Assembly (NCBI RefSeq): GCF_950295315.1
Contig: NC_080185.1
Location: 43,624,737-43,688,736 of the forward strand
Source of the DNA: Erinaceus europaeus
Lineage: Eukaryota > Chordata > Mammalia > Eulipotyphla > Erinaceidae
Direction: 5' to 3'
DNA: 64,000 bases
The translations under genes were made by a program, and so were the position numbers. Positions 56,820 through 64,000 of this stretch are shown here, one piece after another. The notes under the pieces are model-generated. The model ran no database searches, was not told the origin of the DNA, and saw only the letters and a list, made by a program, of their open reading frames with translations. Positions within the stretch are counted from its first letter, which is position 1. Each line of letters opens with the position of its first letter.

Positions 56820-56882
56820 TCTGTTCTCGCTGCCCGCCGGAGCTGGGGCGCCGGGGGATTTTTGGGTGGGGTTCCTTTTTGT

Positions 56883-56883
<1 letters not shown>

Positions 56884-56922
<39 letters not shown>

Positions 56923-56933
56923 TGTGTGTATAA
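56884..56933 (+). repeat. (TG)n microsatellite beside exon 1
   Basis: About 24 TG units with one TATG, 450 bp inside intron 1. Confidence 0.95.
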
Positions 56934-57231
56934 CGTTCATCGCATCCTTCCGCCTCGCCTGGCTCAGGTGCCTAGAGGAGGGAATGGGGAGCTCGTCGCG
57001 CCTGCTCCCGGGCTCTTTGTGCCGAGCGCAAGGCAGTCTCGCCCCTGTTCACACCTCCAGCCGCCGGCCAGAACCCTCACTCTCCCGCTCGGCACTCCGA
57101 GCCTCCCCGCGACCCCACCCCATTCCGGATTGCTCCGCAGCGTCCACTCGAGCGCACGCCTCTCAGTGCCGCTGTCAGCGGGCGCCTGGGACTCGGACCT
57201 CGGCCAGTGCGGCGGCGGGTGCTCAAACTTA

Positions 57232-57516
<285 letters not shown>

Positions 57517-57591
57517 TCACTGCCCCAGACCCGGGCGACCCCGGCCGCCGCTGCTGCTCCTGGTGTTTACCCGCCGACTGGCCCGCCACAT
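57517..57591 (-). promoter_or_regulatory. Upstream ORF (24 codons) in the DOCK11 leader
   Basis: An ATG at 57589-57591 opens 24 codons, arginine- and serine-rich at the start, and stops at TGA 57517-57519. It lies in the same frame as DOCK11, 36 nt before its start codon. Context is moderate (G at -3, T at +4). It matters only if transcription starts beyond 57591, which is unknown. Confidence 0.5.
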
Positions 57592-58777
57592 AGCAGCTAG
57601 GCGGCGGCGCGGCTCCCGCGGCTCCTCCCTCCTCCCGCCGCGCTCCTCCCTCGTCCCCTCCTCTCCCTCCCCTCCTCTCCCTCCTCTCCCAGCCCGCCGC
57701 TTGTTGTCCAGCCCGGAGGCGGCTGCCGCTCCCTCCTCTGGAAAGCAGGAGCTGAGCCCAGCCCCGGGAGGAGGGTGTGTCTGCAGGGAAGGGGGTGGGG
57801 TAGGGGTAGGGGTGGGGGTGGGGGTGGGGGGAGGGCTGGGGGGACGCGAGTCACGAGAGAAGAAGGGGGAAGTGGCTACCGCTCGGGCTCCGCCCGCAGC
57901 CTCTGTAGCTGGTGCAGCCGCATCCGGGAGTGCAGACCTAGCTGCTGCCTTTTTTTCGCTAGTGTATGTATGGGGGGGGGGGGTTGGAGCAGGACTTAAA
58001 GGGAGGGAGACTAAATATCTTCAAGTGCCTGGCGTGCTCTGCTCTTTACTCCTGTCCCTCTGCGGTACCCAAGAGAGGGCTGGATAACTCTTGCTCTCAA
58101 TACAGGCACGCACACCTCGCAAGCCTTCGGGGCCAAGACGGCCTGGGGCTGAGAAATGCTGCCACCGCCAAGCTGCAACCTATTGTGTGCTCCTCCAGGG
58201 AAGGAGCGCCCGGTGGTCTCTCTGGAGGGGCAGCTGTTTACTGGAGCCAGCAACTGACTGGGCTCCTCTCCCAGTGAGTGCTCCTTCCAAGACGGAGCAG
58301 GTAGCTTGGGAAGTGGAAACTTGTTGAGGCCGAGCCCTCCTCCCCCCCCTTCCACAACCACCTCCGGCTGGGCGGGGAACAGCTGGGTGCTGGCGCCAAA
58401 GGACTGGGGGTGACTGGGGGCGGGGGCGGGGCGGAGAGGCCATTGCCGGGGAGTCTGGAGGAGTTACCAGTTTTCTGGAAGATTTCACACTGGCCCTGCT
58501 CGCCCCTTTCGACTTCTGACACCTTCCGTTAGCTTCTTCACCTTCCAAGAAATTGTTTCCTGAGAATCAAAGTACATCTAAGCAGATGGAAAACAAACAC
58601 GCTTGAGACAGAAGAATGGCAATCTGCAAGAACTAGAGGCTCCGTGGAACCTCCACGAGTGCAAAATGAGAACAGCTCCGCTGACCTGGCTGCTTTTCTG
58701 TCATGGTGGGGTTACTTCTCAATAGGAGTCAAGTGATGACTTCAACATATCATAAGTGGAAAACGCATTTCATTTTT
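57592..58777 (-). other. DOCK11 upstream flank, repeat-free
   Basis: GC-rich to 58450, then ordinary composition. Contains (GGGGT)-like runs at 57790-57845 and no recognised interspersed repeat. Probably the 5' UTR start plus proximal promoter. Confidence 0.6.
58416..58434 (+). promoter_or_regulatory. GC-box cluster upstream of DOCK11
   Basis: Two overlapping GGGGCGGGG-type Sp/KLF sites about 0.95 kb upstream of the start codon, just outside the densest CpG region. Confidence 0.5.
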
Positions 58778-58920
58778 AGAGATGTATTTATTAATGTAAC
58801 AGAGAGGTGACAGAGAGCCAGAGCCTCCCTCAGACACAGGGCAATGCCAAGGATGGAACTCTGAGCCTCATGCTTTCTTTATAACTCTAAAGCTCTAGCC
58901 ACTGCAGCACTTCTAGGTAG
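58778..58920 (-). mobile_element. Old SINE (C/D-like)
   Basis: GTATTTATTAATG, CAGAGAGGTGACAGAGAG, CTCATGCTTTC; sister of 7063-7200. Nearest repeat upstream of the gene. Confidence 0.55.
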
Positions 58921-59236
58921 CAGGAATAAAGCATTTTAGAGACCTGCTGAAGGAAATAGCTTAGTCTTGACCACCTTACATATGCTCAGGATAAGTACAT
59001 TAGCCCACATTTGGGAGAATGTTTTGTTGCAGCATGTTCACTGTCTCCTGTAACTTCTTGACCACAGTTCTGAGAGTGCTGATCGATGGTTGTGTGGGTT
59101 CCTGCCCAGAACACACACAGCCTGGAGCAGTTGAGAGCATTGAGCAGCATTGAACACTGGCTGTTGGGGATATAGATTTCTCCCTTCTCCGTGGAAACTG
59201 GAGAGTAGGTGAAGGATACCCACTGGAATCCTTGCT
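58921..59236. other. Unassigned upstream DNA
   Basis: A minus-strand open frame here merges with SINE sequence and shows no known domain. Confidence 0.45.
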
Positions 59237-59508
59237 TTTTTTTTTCTTTTCTTTTCTTTTTCCACCAGGGTTATCTCTGGAGCTCAGTGCCAACACTACA
59301 AATTAATTGCTCCTAGAAGCTACTTTTCTCTTTTTCCCCCTTCTATTTTATTTCATAGAACAGAGAGAATTTGAAAGAGGAGAGAGTTAGAAAGGGAGAG
59401 AGATAGAGGGATGGATACCTGCAGACCTGCAGATGGAGAGCAGAGGCTTGAACTCGGGTCCCAAGCATGGCAATATGCACTCAGCCAGTTGTACCACTGC
59501 CAGGCTCC
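59237..59508 (-). mobile_element. SINE A/D-like, diverged
   Basis: CACCAGGGTTATCTCTGGAGC tail; the middle hairpin part is deleted. Confidence 0.75.
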
Positions 59509-59551
59509 TAGTACCTCTATTTATCTTGCCCTGTTTTGTCTTTTTTCTTTT

Positions 59552-59762
59552 TCTTTTAATTTTTATTATTATCTTTATTTATTGGATAGAGACAGCCAGA
59601 AATCAAGAGGGTGATAGAGAGGGAGAGAGACAGAGAGACATCTGCAACACTACTTCACCACTCGCAAAGCTTTCCTCCTGCAGGTGAGGACCAGGAGCTT
59701 GAACCTGGGTCCTTGAAAATTGTAATATGTGCGCTCAACCAGGTGCACCACCACCTGGCCTC
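59552..59762 (-). mobile_element. SINE B
   Basis: ACCACCACCTGGCCTC head; near consensus. Confidence 0.9.
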
Positions 59763-59900
59763 TGGCTTTTTTCTTTTCCCCAGAGCTCAACTCTGCTCAA
59801 CTCTGGCTTAATGTGTTGTATAGGAATTGAATCTGGGACCTGGGAGCCTAAGGCATGAAAATCTTTTTGCAAAACCATTGTGATATATCTCCAAGCCCCT
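59763..59900 (-). mobile_element. SINE C
   Basis: AACTCTGCTCAACTCTGGC, GAATTGAATCTGGGACC. Confidence 0.75.
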
Positions 59901-59904
59901 AAAA

Positions 59905-60689
59905 AAAATCCTTATTTATTCTTCAAGAGAGAAGCACACATACACACTCAGCCTCATGCTGGCATATGCTGGGGCTCCAGAAGTCTACTGCTGTATGACC
60001 TCCCAGGTGGCAAGAGTTCCCCCCTGTGATGCTGGGGCTGGCTGGGAGCTGCTGCCAGGCCTCTTGAGACAGGATCTCCTCATGTACCCCTATCCAAGAA
60101 TCCACCCAGTGTCTCAGTCAGAGGTTTGATTTCTGCTGAACATACATTACCAGAACATCGGCATACAGCCCAAAACTAAATAACTAGATCAGCATAAGTC
60201 AAATCGTTGTAAATCAGGGCCATCTGTACTTCACTGCTATGACCTCTAATTCCTGGGAATCCTAAGAAGGTTCCTAGCACTGCCATGTGAGACTTTCCCC
60301 ACTTTGCTCTTACTTCAAAGACCAAGCAGTCACAATGACATGGAGATTTTGCTGTGGATTCAAGGGTGGAGTCAATAGGCTCTGCGATCCCAAAATAAGT
60401 CTTAGCAATAAGCCTGTGTAGGCATCCCTTCCGTAGGTCTCACAGAAGCACAGGTGGATGGGCCAGAAAGAGCCTGCAACCTGGGATTTTTCTAAAGGCA
60501 GAGGGACCTTGCTGCATCCCCCACCCCAGCTTTGTGCAGCACCTGTATTGCTGGCTGTGGCTGGGTTAGCAGGAGCTCACACTCATGGCATCATGAACAA
60601 AGTCCACTGAAGGCAAAACCTCAACCTAGCTGTTGAATTGTGACCACTGTGTTGGGTTACCTGCAACATGCACCTGCTTTTCCTAGCAC
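59905..60689. other. Repeat-poor upstream DNA
   Basis: About 785 bp, unassigned except the DNA-transposon tail below. Confidence 0.45.
60125..60231 (+). mobile_element. Probable Tigger (pogo) DNA transposon end
   Basis: TTTCTGCTGAACATAC, then CATAAGTCAAATCGTTGTAA and CAGGGCCATCTGTAC resemble the terminal block of Tigger elements (TAAGTCGAACCATCGTAAGT-like). Confidence 0.55.
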
Positions 60690-60838
60690 ACCACTAAGGT
60701 TGAAGCCCCCCCCCCACACACACACACCACTGTAGTGGAGGAAGGTTAGATACTGTGGTGTCTTTATAGCTCTCACTCCTCTTTCTCTCCCTCTGTCTTT
60801 CCAGCTGAAGCTTCAGCAGGAACAATAAAAAAAAATAT
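60690..60838 (+). mobile_element. SINE D fragment with C10(CA)n
   Basis: Tail GTTAGATACTGTGGTGTC, (TC)-rich tract, AGGAACAATAAAAAAAAA. Confidence 0.5.
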
Positions 60839-60841
60839 GTG

Positions 60842-61728
60842 AACATAAATCAAGGCATGGCTGTGGAGTAGCAGCAGACTTATTTCACTTTCTCTAGTCA
60901 ACTAAGAAAAGTCACAAAAATCACCTAAACACTCAACAAAATATAACCAGGATTTCCCTGTGGCTCATGGATGGAAAAGGAGTGAGGAAGAGATTCCCAG
61001 GACTAAACAGCCATCCTCAGGGCACCAAGCTGGGAGATTAGCAACTGAAGTGCCCCCACTTCCAGGTCTTAGTTAAAGCAACAACAACAACAACAACAAC
61101 AAAACTGCTTTAAAAAATCACCTAAAAACTCACTGACTTACAACTGTGACTCCTTAAGTTTCCAATGCTATTACCCCATAGAGGGTGGAACAACAGCAAG
61201 AGACCCTATAATGACATCAAAGACATTAAACCGGCCTGGTAACTCAGGATAAAATCTCCCTCCCCCACCAAGATATATAAACAAGGAAATTGAACACCTT
61301 GGCCACAGCGCCTCCTGCTGGTAGAACAACAAAAGCCACACTAAATACAGAAACTGAGAAGCATAGACAGCAATGACAGAAACCCCAAATGATCAGACAA
61401 GCACAGATCTAAAAAAAAGAAAAGAAAAGAAAAGACTGAGAAAGAGTTCATAAAACTCATTATGAAGTCAATTCAAGAAACTAAACAGAAGATTGAAGAA
61501 CTCAGTGATCATTTTACCAAAGAATTACAGAGTACGGAAAAAGAAAAGAAAAAAAAAAAGACTCCAAACAGCCTTTGAATGCAGTTCAAGTTGAGATAAG
61601 TAGCCTCAGAAGTAGACTTAATCAGGTGGAGGAGAAAATATCAACACTAGATGACACAACTACCACACTCTGGGAATTTAACACTCTTGCAGAGGAAAAG
61701 TTTAGGAAAAATGAATCACTTCTCTATG
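60842..61728 (+). mobile_element. L1 5' UTR and ORF1 start
   Basis: A probable 5' UTR leads to an ATG at 61373-61375. The region beyond encodes a charged, coiled-coil-like ORF1 N-terminus broken by an early TAA and frame loss. (AAC)n at 61079-61103. Confidence 0.7.
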
Positions 61729-62075
61729 TGTTGTGATGTCATTAGCACATGGCTGAGGAATTGGATTCATTAGCATATGGGCTGATGTCAGGCTGACTAA
61801 CATCAGGACAGAATTAAACATGCTCTCTGTTCCTGCACTGCCTTCACTCAGCTCCCAGCTTTCCCATGTACTCAAGGTGCTCGCCATAGCTGCTTCTCCT
61901 GGGAACTGAACACACATCACTGAGCTACCCAGTAAACTCTAAGACTCTCCTCAACAGCCATATAAGTAACCTATATCCTGCCGATAATTGCTTATTTTGC
62001 TGTAATAAATCTTTGATCGTTTTAACCTGAGCTCAGCTACACTACCGCAGAGTCCTTTATTTTTTCATTACAACA
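61729..62075 (+). mobile_element. Solo LTR of an endogenous retrovirus
   Basis: 347 bp, begins TGTTGTGATG and ends TTACAACA, so the termini are TG...CA with a short inverted repeat. AATAAA lies at 62004-62009, ~65 bp before the end. Perfect 6-bp direct repeat TCTATG at 61723-61728 and 62076-62081. No gag, pol or env sequence adjoins it, so it is a recombined solo LTR. Confidence 0.8.
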
Positions 62076-62081
62076 TCTATG

Positions 62082-62718
62082 AAATAGCAGGCACATGTAG
62101 AAAGTGGAACTGGGGCCAGGTTGTAGCGCACCTGGTTGAGCGAACAGACTACATTGTGCAAGCACCGGGATTCAAGCCCCTGGTCCCCATCTGCAGGGAG
62201 AAAACTTCACAAGTGGTGAAGTAGAGCTGCAGGTGTTTCTCTGTCTCTCTCCCTCTCTATCGCTCCCCCTCATTGTCTTTCTGTCTATATACAATAATAA
62301 TAATAACAAATAATTTTTTTGAAAAGTGAAAACTATACCACAACCTAACAGCATACACCAAGGTGAAATCAAAATGGATTAAAGATCTAGGTATTAGACC
62401 AGAAACTCTAAAGTTTACTGAGCAAAATGTCAGTGAAACTTTTCAGGACCTTTATATCAAAGATGTATTTGGAGATAACCCCCTGGGCATGAGAAATGAA
62501 AACAAGAGTAAATAAATGGGATTACATGGTACTAAAAAAGCTTCTACATGTCAAAAGAAACTACACAAGGATAATCAGTCAACCTGATAAATGGGAGAAG
62601 ATACTTACACATCACACATCAGGAAAAGGCAAGTGGCTGATAACAAACATCTATACAGAATTAGAACAGATCTACAAAAGAAGCAAAAATGACCAAGTAA
62701 AAAAGTGGGCCAAAGGGG
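62082..62718 (+). mobile_element. L1 ORF2 3' fragment, split by a SINE B
   Basis: AATAGCAGGCACATGTAG, then AAATCAAAATGGATTAAAG and ATGGGATTACATGGTACT are ORF2 C-terminal coding; degenerate. Confidence 0.82.
62112..62327 (+). mobile_element. SINE B, nested in L1
   Basis: AAAGTGGAACT / AAAGTGAAAACT flanks it as an imperfect TSD. Confidence 0.88.
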
Positions 62719-62845
62719 GTTGGGTGGTAGCACAGAGGGTTATTTCTCTCTGTCCTACCCAACAATGATGACAACAATAATAACTACGACAATAAAAAAC
62801 AAGAGCAACAAAAGGGAATAAATAAATATTTTTAAAAGTATTTAA
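62719..62845 (+). mobile_element. SINE A with large internal deletion
   Basis: Only the first ~25 head bases (GGTTGGGTGGTAGCACAGAG) joined to TTTCTCTCTGTCCTACCC and the tail; ~165 bp including box B are absent. Confidence 0.85.
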
Positions 62846-62964
62846 AAATAAATACCCTCTCTTGTCTAGTTCTCTATCTGAAACAATAAGATTGGGAAAA
62901 ATTGATCCAGTGGAATCTCATATGTGGGAGGCCCAGGATAAATTTTTTAAAAAATGAACATGAT

Positions 62965-63162
62965 GTAACCTGAGACTCAAGGGTAAAGAGCATGCACTGT
63001 CATGTGGGGGTTCCTGGGTTCAATCCCTGGCACCACATGGAAGCACCATAGACAGCACAACCTGAATTCCATGGATGATAGAACTTGATGTGGTGTCCCT
63101 TCCCTCCTCTCTCTGCTCTCTCTCAAGGAAGAAGAAGAAGAAAGAAAACAAAAAAAAAAGAC
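62965..63162 (+). mobile_element. SINE D
   Basis: TGGCACCACATGGAAGCACC; (AAG)n and A9 tail. Confidence 0.7.
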
Positions 63163-63225
63163 TTTCAGGCACCAAAGAAGTTCAGTTCTTAGCACTGCTA
63201 TTAGTCAGAGCTGAGCAGTGCTCTG

Positions 63226-63283
<58 letters not shown>

Positions 63284-63290
63284 ATATAAA
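63163..63290 (+). mobile_element. SINE C with (TAAA)n
   Basis: CAGAGCTGAGCAGTGCTCTGG, then ~15 TAAA units at 63228-63285. Confidence 0.85.
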
Positions 63291-63303
63291 AAGCAGACTG
63301 GAA

Positions 63304-63637
63304 GGGGGCTGAACGGTAGTGTACTGGTTAAGCCCACATGGCGCAAAGTGCAAGGACCGGCACAAGGGTCCTGGTTCGAGCCCCAGCTCCCCAACTGCAA
63401 GGGGGTCACTTCAAAACTAGTGAAACAGGTTTGCAGGTGTCTGTCTTTCTCTCCCCTCCTCTGTCTTCCCCTCCTTTCTCAATTTCTCTCTGTTCTATCC
63501 AACAACAATGACAGTAATAACAGTAATAATAACAAGGGCAACAAAATGAGGGGGGAAATGGCCTCTAGGAGCAGTAGATTCGTAGTGTAGGCACTGAGCC
63601 CTCGCAATAACCCTGGAGACAAAAAAAAAAACAAAAT
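63304..63637 (+). mobile_element. SINE A, long form
   Basis: Perfect 10-bp TSD CAGACTGGAA at 63294-63303 and 63638-63647. Confidence 0.94.
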
Positions 63638-63639
63638 CA

Positions 63640-63870
63640 GACTGGAAAGTAACCCAGCAGTGTCACCTTTCATGAGTCACTTCTGGAATTCATTCTCCAG
63701 CACCGTGTAAAAAAAAAAGTCAAGTTTGTTTGTTTGTTTGTTTGTTTGCCAGGAAATGGTACCATGGATAAAGCATCAAACTCTCAAGCATGAGATCCTG
63801 AGTTTAATTTCTGGCATCATATGTGCCAGAGTAATTCTCTGGTTCTCTTTCCTTCCTCCAACAAATAATA
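63640..63870 (+). mobile_element. Two SINE C/D fragments around (TTTG)n
   Basis: First to ~63722, (GTTT)n 63726-63748, second with CTCAAGCATGAGATCCTGAG. Confidence 0.6.
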
Positions 63871-63904
63871 TATGATGTCTGATATATAATATACAATATA
63901 AAAC

Positions 63905-64000
63905 TAATCTTTTTTATTGTTGTAGTTATTGATGTCTTTGTTGTTGGATAGGACAGAGAGAAATGGAGAGAGAGGGAGAGAAAGACGCCTGCAGACCTGC
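63905..64000 (-). mobile_element. SINE A, cut by the window edge
   Basis: Distal half in minus orientation, running out at CGCCTGCAGACCTGC. Confidence 0.9.

Noticed and set aside
61373..62718. Active L1 or intact provirus near the right edge
   Set aside because: ORF1 has an early stop and frame loss, most of ORF2 is missing, and the LTR has no internal retroviral sequence.

Overview
The window is mammalian nuclear DNA, best matched to a hedgehog (Erinaceus lineage). The evidence is dozens of copies of tRNA-derived SINEs of the type known from erinaceids, a hedgehog-style L1 3' UTR present in several copies, and older eutherian repeats (MIR, MLT1 LTRs, a probable Tigger tail). Nothing bacterial or viral-genomic is present: no operons, no CRISPR array, no rRNA genes.

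Only one protein-coding feature can be supported: the first coding exon of DOCK11 at 57379-57480 on the minus strand. It encodes 34 residues and ends in a consensus splice donor. It lies in a CpG island (about 56820-57960). Transcription therefore runs leftward: 1-57378 is 5' intron sequence (intron 1, with no second exon recognised), and 57481-64000 is the 5' UTR, promoter and upstream flank. In other placentals DOCK11 is X-linked; X linkage here is inference.

The intron and flank are built from layered retrotransposons. I use working names. SINE A has a tRNA-like head with GGATCCCGGTTCGAGC and in full copies ends in AATAACCCTGGAGGC. SINE B has GGTTCAAGCCCC and GTGGTGAAGCAG, and lacks the distal tail. 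SINE C is short, with CAGAGCTGAGCAGTGCTCTGG-like DNA. SINE D is a heterogeneous older group, often with CACATGGGAGCACC and an AATAACCCTGGTGGC end. SINE E is an older group recognised by a GCACACTATCCAA-like head on the minus strand. All A/B/C/D/E assignments are by eye.

L1 material is mostly 3' UTR, in a long form and a form lacking an internal ~765 bp. One pair is nested with a 15-bp target-site duplication (TSD). Near the right edge an L1 5' part with ORF1, a solo LTR with a 6-bp TSD, and an ORF2 3' part sit together. Between repeats are repeat-poor islands (for example 18986-19655, 43802-44741, 51276-52140, 55700-56819) that are the natural candidates for intronic regulatory DNA.

No new enzyme system is visible. 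The most interesting items are a probable SINE/L1 template-switch chimera (13342-13674), the nested L1 pair, the solo LTR sitting at the breakpoint of an internally deleted L1, a ~100-bp non-SINE segment duplicated into a SINE 1 kb away, and an upstream ORF that closes in frame just before the DOCK11 start.
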